From: Ursus arctos
Taxonomy: Eukaryota > Chordata > Mammalia > Carnivora > Ursidae
Reading direction: 5' to 3'
Assembly: GCF_023065955.2 (NCBI RefSeq)
Contig: NW_026622764.1
Span: 80,298,333 to 80,362,332 of the forward strand
DNA length: 64,000 nucleotides
The position numbers and the translations under genes were made by a program. The stretch's first letter is position 1, and the number at the start of each line of letters is the position of its first letter. Below are positions 10,118 to 22,604 of this stretch, one piece after another. The notes under the pieces were generated by a model. It searched no databases. It saw nothing but the letters and a program-made list of their open reading frames with translations, and was not told the DNA's origin.

Positions 10118-13100
10118 GCTAGCAGGAGTTCAACCCCAACGAACACAGCCCGGAGACCCCTGGGGCAAAAACGGCTTCCGACGAACAATAGGTGCTTGCT
10201 GTGGAACACCTATCCCAAGTGGGGGTAGCCAGCTCAACAAAATGCCACACACCCAGGTGTAAGAAACAACATTGCCCAGGCATGGTCTAAGCCCCTCACC
10301 TCGTCCCTGTGCTTTGGGGAGCCGGAGGGACAGCCGAGGCCCACGGCCCTGAGACCCCTTTGCAAAAAGCCGGCTTCCCACGGAGACAGTTTTCCTGAGG
10401 TGCACACCCTATCCCAAGTGGTTGTAGCAAGGTAAAGAAATTCCCTCCACTTCTCTGGAAGAAACCACAGTGCCCAGCCATGTTCTAAGCCCTCCCATCC
10501 TCCCTGGGCTTCTGGCAGCAGGAGTGAAAAGAGAGGAGCAGAGCACTGGGACCCGTTTGACAAAACCCGGCTTCCCACGGGAAAGTCTTTCTCCACGTGC
10601 AGACATGCTCCCAGGTGCCTGGGGCAAGGGGAAGGAAATGCCATACACTGACCTGGAAGAGACCACAGGGCCCAGGCACAGTCTGAACCCTTCCCTCAAC
10701 CCGGCGGGTTTGCTAGCAGGAGTTCAACCCCAACGAACACAGCCCGGAGACCCCTGGGGCAAAAACGGCTTCCGACGAACAATAGGTGCTTGCTGTGGAA
10801 CACCTATCCCAAGTGGGGGTAGCCAGCTCAACAAAATGCCACACACCCACGTATAAGAAACAACATTGCCCAGGCATGGTCTAAGCCCCTCACCTCGTCC
10901 CTGTGCTTTGGGGAGCCGGAGGGACACCCGAGGCCCACGGCCCTGAGACCCCTTTGCAAAAAGCCGGCTTCCCACGGAGACAGTTTTCCTGAGGTGCACA
11001 CCCTATCCCAAGTGGTTGTGGCAAGGTAAAGCAAATGCCCTCCACTTCTCTGGAAGAAACCACAGTGCCCAGCCATGTTCTAAGCCCTCCCATCCTCCCT
11101 GGGCTTCTGGCAGCAGGAGTGAAAAGAGAGGAGCAGAGCACTGGGACCAGTTTGAAAAAACCCGGCATCCCACGGGAAAGTCTTTCTCCACGTGCAGACA
11201 TGCTCCCAGGTGCCTGTGGCAAGGGGAAGGAAATGCCATACACTGACCTGGAAGAGACTACAGGGCCCAGGCACAGTCTGAACCCTTCCCTCAACCCGGC
11301 GGGTTTGCTAGCAGGAGTTCAACCCCAACGAACACAGCCCGAAGACCCCTGGGTCAAAAACGGCTTCCGACGAACAATAGGTGCTTGCTGTGGAACACCT
11401 ATCCCAAGTGGGGGTAGCCAGCTCAACAAAATGCCACACACCCAGGTGTAAGAAACAACATTGCCCAGGCATGGTCTAAGCCCCTCACCTCGTCCCTGTG
11501 CTTTGGGGAGCCGGAGGGACAGCCGAGGCACACGGCCCTGAGACCCCTTTGCAAAAAGCCGGCTTCCCACGGAGACAGTTTTCCTGAGGTGCACACCCTA
11601 TCCGAAGTGGTTGTGGCAAGGTAAAGCAAATGCCCTCCACTTCTCTGGAAGAAACCACAGTGCCCAGCCATGTTCTAAGCCCTCCCATCCTCCCTGGGCT
11701 TCTGGCAGCAGGAGTGAAAAGAGAGGAGCAGAGCACTGGGACCCGTTTGACAAAAACCGGCTTCCCACGGGAAAGTCTTTCTCCACGTGCAGACATGCTC
11801 CCAGGTGCCTGTGGCAAGGGGAAGGAAATGCCATACACTGACCTGGAAGAGACCACAGGGCCCAGGCACAGTCTGAACCCTTCCCTCAACCCGGCGGTTT
11901 TGCTAGCAGGAGTTCAACCCCAACGAACACAGCCCGGAGACCCCTGGGGCAAAAACGGCTTCCGACGAACAATAGGTGCTTGCTGTGGAACACCTATCCC
12001 AAGTGGGGGTAGCCAGCTCAACAAAATGCCACACACCCAGGTGTAAGAAACAACATTGCCCAGGCATGGTCTAAGCCCCTCACCTCGTCCCTGTGCTTTG
12101 GGGAGCCGGAGGGACAGCCGAGGCCCACGGCCCTGAGACCCCTTTGCAAAAAGCCGGCTTCCCACGGAGACAGTTTTCCTGAGGTGCAGACCCTATCCCA
12201 AGTGGTTGTGGCAAGGTAAAGCAAATGCCCTCCACTTCTCTGGAAGAAACCACAGTGCCCAGCCATGTTCTAAGCCCTCCCATCCTCCCTGGGCTTCTGG
12301 CAGCAGGAGTGAAAAGAGAGGAGCAGAGCACTGGGACCCGTTTGACAAAACCCGGCTTTCCACGGGAAAGTCTTTCTCCACGTGCAGACATGCTCCCAGG
12401 TGCCTGGGGCAAGGGGAAGGAAATGCCATACAGTGACCTGGAAGAGACCACAGGGCCCAGGCACAGTCTGAACCCTTCCCTCAACCCGGCGGGTTTGCTA
12501 GCAGGAGTTCAACCCCAACGAACACAGCCCGAAGACCCCTGGGTCAAAAACGGCTTCCGACGAACAATATGCGCTTGCTGTGGAACACCTATCCCAAGTG
12601 GGGGTAGCCAGTTCAACAAAATGCCACACACCCAGGTGTAAGAAACAACATTGCCCAGGCATGGTCTAAGCCCCTCACCTCGTCCCTGTGCTTTGGGGAG
12701 CCGGAGGGACAGCCGAGGCACATGGCCCTGAGACCCCTTTGAAAAAGCCGGCTTCCCACGGAGACAGTTTTCCTGAGGTGCACACCCTATCCCAAGTGGT
12801 TGTGGCAAGGTAAAGCAAATGCCCTCCACTTCTCTGGAAGAAACCACAGTGCCCAGCCATGTTCTAAGCCCTCCCATCCTCCCTGGGCTTCTGGCAGCAG
12901 GAGTGAAAAGAGAGGAGCAGAGCACGGGGACCCGTTTGACAAAACCCGGCTTCCCACGGGAAAGTCTTCCTCCACGTGCAGACATGCTCCCAGGTGCCTG
13001 GGGCAAGGGGAAGGAAATGCCATACACTGACCTGGAAGAGACCACAGGGCCCAGGCACAGTCTGAACCCTTCCCTCAACCCGGCGGGTTTGCTAGCAGGA

Positions 13101-14279
13101 GTTCAACCCCAACGAACACAGCCCGGAGACCCCTGGGTCAAAAACGGCTTCCGACGAACAATAGGTGCTTGCTGTGGAACACCTATCCCAAGTGGGGGTA
13201 GCCAGCTCAACAAAATGCCACACACCCAGGTGTAAGAAACAACATTGCCCAGGCATGGTCTAAGCCCCTCACCTCGTCCCTGTGCTTTGGGGAGCCGGAG
13301 GGACAGCCGAGGCACACGGCCCTGAGACCCCTTTGAAAAAGCCGGCTTCCCACGGAAACAGTTTTCCTGAGGTGCACACCCTATCCCAAGTGGTTGTGGC
13401 AAGGTAAAGCAAATGCCCTCCACTTCTCTGGAAGAAACCACAGTGCCCAGCCATGTTCTAAGCCCTCCCATCCTCCCTGGGCTTCTGGCAGCAGGAGTGA
13501 AAAGAGAGGAGCAGAGCACGGGGACCCGTTTGACAAAACCCTGCTTCCCACGGGAAAGTCTTTCTCCACGTGCAGACATGATCCCAGGTGCCTGGGGCAA
13601 GGGGAAGGAAATGCCATACACTGACGTGGAAGAGACCACAGGGCCCAGGCACAGTCTGAACCCTTCCCTCAACCCGGCGGGTTTGCTAGCAGGAGTTCAA
13701 CCCCAACGAACACAGCCCGGAGACCCCTGGGGCAAAAACGGCTTCCGACGAACAATAGGTGCTTGCTGTGGAACACCTATCCCAAGTGGGGGTAGCCAGC
13801 TCAACAAAATGCCACACACCCAGGTGTAAGAAACAACATTGCCCAGGCATGGTCTAAGCCCCTCACCTCGTCCCTGTGCTTTGGGGAGCCAGAGGGACAG
13901 CCGAGGCACACGGCCCTGAGACCCCTTTGCAAAAAGCCGGCTTCCCACGGAGACAGTTTTCCTGAGGTGCACACCCTATCCCAAGTGGTTGTGGCAAGGT
14001 AAAGCAAATGCCCTCCACTTCTCTGGAAGAAACCACAGTGCCCAGCCATGTTCTAAGCCCTCCCATCCTCCCTGGGCTTCTGGCAGCAGGAGTGAAAAGA
14101 GAGGAGCAGAGCACTGGGACCCGTTTGACAAAAACCGGCTTCCCACGGGAAAGTCTTTCTCCACGTGCAGACATGCTCCCAGGTGCCTGTGGCAAGGGGA
14201 AGGAAATGCCATACACTGACCTGGAAGAGACCACAGGGCCCAGGCACAGTCTGAACCCTTCCCTCAACCCGGCGGTTTT
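10118..14279. repeat. Units 18-24 (starts 10118, 10712, 11307, 11902, 12497, 13091, 13685)
   Basis: Left-subfamily units. Unit 10118 has an unusual short stretch in monomer B (TTGTAGCAAGGTAAAGAAATTCCC, given here only as a description of positions 10424-10447) with one base missing, which makes it 594 bp despite the extra C. Unit 10712 has several private changes (GGACACCCGAGG, CCACGTATAAG, GGACCAGTTTG). Units 12497 and 13091 lack the optional C. Unit 12497 contains ATATGCGC and CAGTTCAACA, seen nowhere else in the window as far as I can tell. Confidence 0.88.
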
Positions 14280-16063
14280 GCTAGCAGGAGTTCAACCCCA
14301 ACGAACACAGCCCGGAGACCCCTGGGTCAAAAACGGCTTCCGACGAACAATAGGTGCTTGCTGTGGAACACCTATCCCAAGTGGGCGTAGCCAGCTCAAC
14401 AAAATGCCACACACCCAGGTGTAAGAAACAACATGGCCCAGGCATGGTCTAAGCCCCTCACCTCGTCCCTGTGCTTTGGGGAGCCGGAGGGACAGCCGAG
14501 GCCCACGGCCCTGAGACCCCTTTGCAAAAAGCCGGCTTCCCACGGAGACAGTTTTCCTGAGGTGCACACCCTATCCCAAGTGGTTGTGGCAAGGTAAAGC
14601 AAATGCCCTCCACTTCTCTGGAAGAAACCACAGTGCCCAGCCATGTTCTAAGCCCTCCCATCCTCCCTGGGCTTCTGGCAGCAGGAGTGAAAAGAGAGGA
14701 GCAGAGCACTGGGACCCGTTTGAAAAAACCCGGCTTCCCACGGGAAAGTCTTTCTCCACGTGCAGACATGCTCCCTGGTGCCTGTGGCAAGGGGAAGGAA
14801 ATGCCATACACTGACCTGGAAGAGACTACAGGGCCCAGGCACAGTCTGAACCCTTCCCTCAACCCGGCGGTTTTGCTAGCAGGAGTTCAACCCCAACGAA
14901 CACAGCCCGAAGACCCCTGGGTCAAAAACGGCTTCCGACGAACAATAGGTGCTTGCTGTGGAACACCTATCCCAAGTGGGGGTAGCCAGCTCAACAAAAT
15001 GCCACACACCCAGGTGTAAGAAACAACACTGCCCAGGCATGGTCTAAACCCCTCACCTCGTCCCTGTGCTTTGGGGAGCCGGAGGGACAGCCGAGGCACA
15101 CGGCCCTGAGACCCCTTTGAAAAAGCCGGCTTCCCACGGAAACAGTTTTCCTGAGGTGCACACCCTATCCCAAGTGGTTGTGGCAAGGTAAAGCAAATGC
15201 CCTCCACTTCTCTGGAAGAAACCACAGTGCCCAGCCATGTTCTAAGCCCTCCCATCCTCCCTGGGCTTCTGGCAGCAGGAGTGAAAAGAGAGGAGCAGAG
15301 CACGGGGACCCGTTTGACAAAAACCGGCTTCCCACGGGAAAGTCTTTCTCCACGTGCAGACATGCTCCCATGTGCCTGGGGCAAGGGGAAGGAAATGCCA
15401 TACACTGACCTGGATGAGACCACAGGGCCCAGGCACAGTCTGAACCCTTCCTTCAACCCGGCGGGTTTGCTAGCAGGAGTTCAACCCCAACGAACACAGC
15501 CCGGAGACCCCTGGGGCAAAAACGACTTCCGACGAACAATAGGTGCTTGCTGTGGAACACCTATCCCAAGTGGGGGTAGCCAGCTCAACAAAATGCCACA
15601 CACCCAGGTGTAAGAAACAACATTGCCCAGGCATGGTCTAAGCCCCTCACCTCGTCCCTGTGCTTTGGGGAGCCGGAGGGACAGCCGAGGCACACGGCCC
15701 TGAGACCCCTTTGCAAAAAGCCGGCTTCCCACGGAGACAGTTTTCCTGAGGTGCACACCCTATCCCAAGTGGTTGTGGCAAGGTAATGCAAATGCCCTCC
15801 ACTTCTCTGGAAGAAACCACAGTGCCCAGCCATGTTCTAAGCCCTCCCATCCTCCCTGGGCTTCTGGCAGCAGGAGTGAAAAGAGAGGAGCAGAGCACTG
15901 GGACCCGTTTGACAAAACCCGGCTTCCCACGGGAAAGTCTTTCTCCACGTGCAGACATGCTGCCAGGTGCCTGGGGCAAGGGGAAGGAAATGCCATACAC
16001 TGACCTGGAAGAGACCACAGGGCCCAGGCACAGTCTGAACCCTTCCCTCAACCCGGCGGTTTT
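14280..16063. repeat. Units 25-27 (starts 14280, 14875, 15469)
   Basis: Units 14280 and 14875 resemble 21416 and 22011 at an offset of 7136 bp (12 units). They share GTTTGAAAAAACCC with GAGACTACAGG, then CCCGAAGACC and the rare CTCCCATGTGCC (at about 15366 and 22501). Unit 14280 has GGGCGTAG in monomer A. Unit 15469 carries the GGTAATG form of monomer B and resembles 1196 and 16658. Confidence 0.88.
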
Positions 16064-18441
16064 GCTAGCAGGAGTTCAACCCCAACGAACACAGCCCGAA
16101 GACCCCTGGGTCAAAAACGGCTTCCGACGAACAATAGGTGCTTGCTGTGGAACACCTATCCCAAGTGGGGGTAGCCAGCTCAACAAAATGCCACACACCC
16201 CGGTGTAAGAAACAACATTGCCCAGGCATGGTCTAAGCCCCTCACCTCATCCCTGTGCTTTGGGGAGCCGGAGGGACAGCCGAGGCACACGGCCCTGAGA
16301 CCCCTTTGAAAAAGCCGGCTTCCCACGGAAACAGTTTTCCTGAGGTGCACACCCTATCCCAAGTGGTTGTGGCAAGGTAAAGCAAATGCCCTCCACTTCT
16401 CTGGAAGAAACCACAGTGCCCAGCCATGTTCTAAGCCCTCCCATCCTCCCTGGGCTTCTGGCAGCAGGAGTGAAAAGAGAGGAGCAGAGCACGGGGACCC
16501 GTTTGACAAAACCCGGCTTCCCACGGGAAAGTCTTTCTCCACGTGCAGACATGCTCCCAGGTGCCTGGGGCAAGGGGAAGGAAATGCCATACACTGACCT
16601 GGAAGAGACCACAGGGCCCAGGCACAGTCTGAACCCTTCCCTCAACCCGGCGGGTTTGCTAGCAGGAGTTCAACCCCAACGAACACAGCCCGGAGACCCC
16701 TGGGTCAAAAACGGCTTCCGACGAACAATAGGTGCTTGCTGTGGAACACCTATCCCAAGTGGGGGTAGCCAGCTCAACAAAATGCCACACACCCCGGTGT
16801 AAGAAACAACATTGCCCAGGCATGGTCTAAGCCCCTCACCTCGTCCCTGTGCTTTGGGGAGCCGGAGGGACAGCCGAGGCCCACGGCCCTGAGACCCCTT
16901 TGCAAAAAGCCGGCTTCCCACGGAGACAGTTTTCCTGAGGTGCACACCCTATCCCAAGTGGTTGTGGCAAGGTAATGCAAATGCCCTCCACTTCTCTGGA
17001 AGAAACCACAGTGCCCAGCCATGTTCTAAGCCCTCCCATCCTCCCTGGGCTTCTGGCAGCAGGAGTGAAAAGAGAGGAGCAGAGCACTGGGACCCGTTTG
17101 ACAAAACCCGGCTTCCCACGGGAAAGTCTTTCTCCACGTGCAGACACGCTCCCAGGTGCCTGTGGCAAGGGGAAGGAAATGCCATACACTGACCTGGAAG
17201 AGACCACAGGGCCCAGGCACAGTCTGAACCCTTCCCTCAACCCGGCGGTTTTGCTAGCAGGAGTTCAACCCCAACGAACACAGCCCGGAGACCCCTGGGT
17301 CAAAAACGGCTTCCGACGAACAATAGGTGCTTGCTGTGGAACACCTATCCCAAGTGGGGGTAGCCAGCTCAACAAAATGCCACACACCCCGGTGTAAGAA
17401 ACAACATTGCCCAGGCATGGTCTAAGCCCCTCACCTCGTCCCTGGGCTTTGGGGAGCCGGAGGGACAGCCGAGGCACACGGCCCTGAGACCCCTTTGAAA
17501 AAGCCGGCTTCCCACGGAAACAGTTTTCCTGAGGTGCACACCCTATCCCAAGTGGTTGTGGCAAGGTAAAGCAAATGCCCTCCACTTCTCTGGAAGAAAC
17601 CACAGTGCCAGGCCATGTTCTAAGCCCTCCCATCCTCCCTGGGCTTCTGGCAGCAGGAGTGAAAAGAGAGGAGCAGAGCACGGGGACCCGTTTGACAAAA
17701 CCCGGCTTCCCACGGGAAAGTCTTTCTCCACGTGCAGACATGCTCCCAGGTGCCTGGGGCAAGGGGAAGGAAATGCCATACACTGACCTGGAAGAGACCA
17801 CAGGGCCCAGGCACAGTCTGAACCCTTCCCTCAACCCGGCGGGTTTGCTAGCAGGAGTTCAACCCCAACGAACACAGCCCGGAGACCCCTGGGGCAAAAA
17901 CGGCTTCCGACGAACAATAGGTGCTTGCTGTGGAACACCTATCCCAAGTGGGAGTAGCCAGCTCAACAAAATGCCACACACCCAGGTGTAAGAAACAACA
18001 TTGCCCAGGCATGGTCTAAGCCCCTCAACTCGTCCCTGTGCTTTGGGGAGCCGGAGGGACAGCCGAGGCACACGGCCCTGAGAAACCATTGCAAAAAGCC
18101 GGCTTCCCACGGAGACAGTTTTCCTGAGGTGCAGACCCTATCCCAAGTGGTTGTGGCAAGGTAAAGCAAATGCCCTCCACTTCTCTGGAAGAAACCACAG
18201 TGCCCAGCCATGTTCTAATCCCTCCCATCCTCCCTGGGCTTCTGGCAGCAGGAGTGAAAAGAGAGGAACAGAGCACTGGGACCCGTTTGACAAAAACCGG
18301 CTTCCCACGGGAAAGTCTTTCTCCACGTGCAGACATGCTCCCAGGTGCCTGTGGCAAGGGGAAGGAAATGCCATACACTGACCTGGAAGAGACCACAGGG
18401 CCCAGGCACAGTCTGAACCCTTCCCTCAACCCGGCGGTTTT
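16064..18441. repeat. Units 28-31 (starts 16064, 16658, 17253, 17847)
   Basis: This repeats the pattern of units 602-2979 at a constant offset of 15,462 bp (26 units): same alternation of units without and with the optional C, same CACCCCGGTG junctions, GGTAATG in the second unit, and GAGAAACCATTGC with CTCAACTCG in the fourth. The equal offset across four units makes one block-copy event or shared ancestry more likely than separate conversions. Confidence 0.88.
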
Positions 18442-20225
18442 GGTAGCAGGAGTTCAACCCCAACGAACACAGCCCGGAGACCCCTGGGGCAAAAACGGCT
18501 TCCGACGAACAATAGGTGCTTGCTGTGGAACACCTATCCCAAGTGGGGGTAGCCAGCTCAACAAAATGCCACACACCCAGGTGTAAGAAACAACATTGCC
18601 CAGGCATGGTCTAAGCCCCTCACCTCGTCCCTGTGCTTTGGGGAGCCGGAGGGACAGCCGAGGCCCACGGCCCTGAGACCCCTTTGCAAAAAGCCGGCTT
18701 CCCACGGAGACAGTTTTCCTGAGGTGCACACCCTATCCCAAGTGGTTGTGGCAAGGTAAAGCAAATGCCCTCCACTTCTCTGGAAGAAACCACAGTGCCC
18801 AGCCATGTTCTAAGCCCTCCCATCCTCCCTGGGCTTCTGGCAGCAGGAGTGAAAAGAGAGGAGCAGAGCACGGGGACCCGTTTGACAAAACCCGGCTTCC
18901 CACGGGAAAGTCTTTCTCCACGTGCAGACATGCTCCCAGGTGCCTGGGGCAAGGGGAAGGAAATGCCATACACTGACCTGGAAGAGACCACAGGGCCCAG
19001 GCACAGTCTGAACCCTTCCCTCAACCCGGCGGGTTTGCTAGCAGGAGTTCAACCCCAACGAACACAGCCCGGAGACCCCTGGGTCAAAAACGGCTTCCGA
19101 CGAACAATAGGTGCTTGCTGTGGAACACCTATCCCAAGTGGGAGTAGCCAGCTCAACAAAATGCCACACACCCAGGTGTAAGAAACAACATGGCCCAGGC
19201 ATGGTCTAAGCCCCTCACCTCGTCCCTGTGCTTTGGGGAGCCGGAGGGACAGCCGAGGCACACGGCCCTGAGACCCCTTTGCAAAAAGCCGGATTCCCAC
19301 GGAGACAGTTTTCCTGAGGTGCAGACCCTATCCCAAGTGGTTGTGGCAAGGTAAAGCAAATGCCCTCCACTTCTCTGGAAGAAACCACAGTGCCCAGCCA
19401 TGTTCTAAGCCCTCCCATCCTTCCTGGGCTTCTGACAGCAGGAGTGAAAAGAGAGGAGCAGAGCACTGGGACCCGTTTGACAAAACCGGCTTCCCACGGG
19501 AAAGTCTTTCTCCACGTGCAGACATGCTCCCAGGTGCCTGTGACAAGGGGAAGGAAATGCCATACACTGACCTGGAAGAGACCACAGGGCCCAGGCACAG
19601 TCTGAACCCTTCCCTCAACCCGGCGGGTTTGCTAGCAGGAGTTCAACCCCAACGAACACAGCCCGGAGACCCCTGGGGCAAAAACGGCTTCCGACGAACA
19701 ATAGGTGCTTGCTGTGGAACACCTATCCCAAGTGGGGGTAGCCAGCTCAACAAAATGCCACACACCCAGGTGTAAGAAACAACATTGCCCAGGCATGGTC
19801 TAAGCCCCTCACCTCGTCCCTGTGCTTTGGGGAGCCGGAGGGACAGCCGAGGCCCACGGCCCTGAGACCCCTTTGCAAAAAGCCGGCTTCCCACGGAGAC
19901 AGTTTTCCTGAGGTGCACACCCTATCCCAAGTGGTTGTGGCAAGGTAAAGCAAATGCCCTCCACTTCTCTGGAAGAAACCACAGTGCCCAGCCATGTTCT
20001 AAGCCCTCCCATCCTCCCTGGGCTTCTGGCAGCAGGAGTGAAAAGAGAGGAGCAGAGCACGGGGACCCGTTTGACAAAACCCGGCTTCCCACGGGAAAGT
20101 CTTTCTCCACGTGCAGACATGCTCCCAGGTGCCTGGGGCAAGGGGAAGGAAATGCCATACACTGACCTGGAAGAGACCACAGGGCCCAGGCACAGTCTGA
20201 ACCCTTCCCTCAACCCGGCGGTTTT
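18442..20225. repeat. Units 32-34 (starts 18442, 19037, 19631)
   Basis: Unit 18442 begins GGTAGC, so it has lost the NheI-type site. Unit 19037 is the third carrier of the CCTTCCTGGG...TTCTGACAG and AAAACCGG markers (with 2980 and 6549), and has a private GTGACAAGG. Unit 19631 is an ordinary left-subfamily unit with GGCCCAC. Confidence 0.88.
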
Positions 20226-22604
20226 GCTAGCAGGAGTTCAACCCCAACGAACACAGCCCGGAGACCCCTGGGTCAAAAACGGCTTCCGACGAACAATAGG
20301 TGCTTGCTGTGGAACACCTATCCCAAGTGGGAGTAGCCAGCTCAACAAAATGCCACACACCCAGGTGTAAGAAACAACATTGCCCAGGCATGGTCTAAGC
20401 CCCTCACCTCGTCCCTGTGCTTTGGGGAGCCGGAGGGACAGCCGAGGCCCACGGCCCTGAGACCCCTTTGCAAAAAGCCGGCTTCCCACGGAGACAGTTT
20501 TCCTGAGGTGCACACCCTATCCCAAGTGGTTGTGGCAAGGTAAAGCAAATGCCCTCCACTTCTCTGGAAGAAACCACAGTGCCCAGCCATGTTCTAAGCC
20601 CTCCCATCCTCCCTGGGCTTCTGGCAGCAGGAGTGAAAAGAGAGGAGCAGAGCACTGGGTCCCGTTTGAAAAAACCCGGCTTCCCCAGGGAAAGTCTTTC
20701 TCCACGTGCAGACATGCTCCCAGGTGCCTGTGGCAAGGGGAAGGAAATGCCATACACTGACCTGGAAGAGACTACAGGGCCCAGGCACAGTCTGAACCCT
20801 TCCCTCAACCCGGCGGTTTTGCTAGCAGGAGTTCAACCCCAACGAACACAGCCCGAAGACCCCTGGGTCAAAAACGGCTTCCGACGAACAATAGGTGCTT
20901 GCTGTGGAACACCTATCCCAAGTGGGGGTAGCCAGCTCAAGAAAATGCCACACACCCAGGTGTAAGAAACAACATTGCCCAGGCATGGTCTAAGCCCCTC
21001 ACCTCGTCCCTGTGCTTTGGGGAGCCGGAGGGACAGCCGAGGCACACGGCCCTGAGACCCCTTTGCAAAAAGCCGGCTTCCCACGGAGACAGTTTTCCTG
21101 AGGTGCACACCCTATCCCAAGTGGTTGTGGCAAGGTAAAGCAAATGCCCTCCACTTCTCTGGAAGAAACCACAGTGCCCAGCCATGTTCTAAGCCCTCCC
21201 ATCCTCCCTGGGCTTCTGGCAGCAGGAGTGAAAAGAGAGGAGCAGAGCACGGGGACCCGTTTGACAAAACCCGGCTTCCCACGGGAAAGTCTTTCTCCAC
21301 GTGCAGACATGCTCCCAGGTGCCTGGGGCAAGGGGAAGGAAATGCCATACACTGACCTGGAAGAGACCACAGGGCCCAGGCACAGTCTGAACCCTTCCCT
21401 CAACCCGGCGGGTTTGCTAGCAGGAGTTCAACCCCAACGAACACAGCCCGGAGACCCCTGGGTCAAAAACGGCTTCCGACGAACAATAGGTGCTTGCTGT
21501 GGAACACCTATCCCAAGTGGGAGTAGCCAGCTCAACAAAATGCCACACACCCAGGTGTAAGAAACAACATGGCCCAGGCATGGTCTAAGCCCCTCACCTC
21601 GTCCCTGTGCTTTGGGGAGCCGGAGGGACAGCCGAGGCCCACGGCCCTGAGACCCCTTTGCAAAAAGCCGGCTTCCCACGGAGACAGTTTTCCTGAGGTG
21701 CACACCCTATCCCAAGTGGTTGTGGCAAGGTAAAGCAAATGCCCTCCACTTCTCTGGAAGAAACCACAGTGCCCAGCCATGTTCTAAGCCCTCCCATCCT
21801 CCCTGGGCTTCTGGCAGCAGGAGTGAAAAGAGAGGAGCAGAGCACTGGGACCCGTTTGAAAAAACCCGGCTTCCCACGGGAAAGTCTTTCTCCACGTGCA
21901 GACATGCTCCCAGGTGCCTGTGGCAAGGGGAAGGAAATGCCATACACTGACCTGGAAGAGACTACAGGGCCCAGGCACAGTCTGAACCCTTCCCTCAACC
22001 CGGCGGTTTTGCTAGCAGGAGTTCAACCCCAACGAACACAGCCCGAAGACCCCTGGGTCAAAAACGGCTTCCGACGAACAATAGGTGCTTGCTGTGGAAC
22101 ACCTATCCCAAGTGGGGGTAGCCAGCTCAAGAAAATGCCACACACCCAGGTGTAAGAAACAACATTGCCCAGGCATGGTCTAAACCCCTCACCTCGTCCC
22201 TGTGCTTTGGGGAGCCGGAGGGACAGCCGAGGCACACGGCCCTGAGACCCCTTTGAAAAAGCCGGCTTCCCACGGAAACAGTTTTCCTGAGGTGCACACC
22301 CTATCCCAAGTGGTTGTGGCAAGGTAAAGCAAATGCCCTCCACTTCTCTGGAAGAAACCACAGTGCCCAGCCATGTTCTAAGCCCTCCCATCCTCCCTGG
22401 GCTTCTGGCAGCAGGAGTGAAAAGAGAGGAGCAGAGCACGGGGACCCGTTTGACAAAAACCGGCTTCCCACGGGAAAGTCTTTCTCCACGTGCAGACATG
22501 CTCCCATGTGCCTGGGGCAAGGGGAAGGAAATGCCATACACTGACCTGGAAGAGACCACAGGGCCCAGGGACAGTCTGAACCCTTCCTTCAACCCGGCGG
22601 GTTT
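20226..22604. repeat. Units 35-38: two-unit block in tandem (starts 20226, 20821, 21416, 22011)
   Basis: Units 20226+20821 and 21416+22011 are a pair of two-unit copies 1190 bp apart. Both first units have GTTTGAAAAAACCC and GAGACTACAGG; both second units have CCCGAAGACC and the otherwise unseen CTCAAGAAAATG (about 20937 and 22127). The copies have since diverged: unit 20226 has GGGTCCCG and TTCCCCAGGG, while unit 22011 lacks the optional C and has CTCCCATGTG. Unit 21416 is the last with GGCCCAC and GGGAGTAG. Confidence 0.88.
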
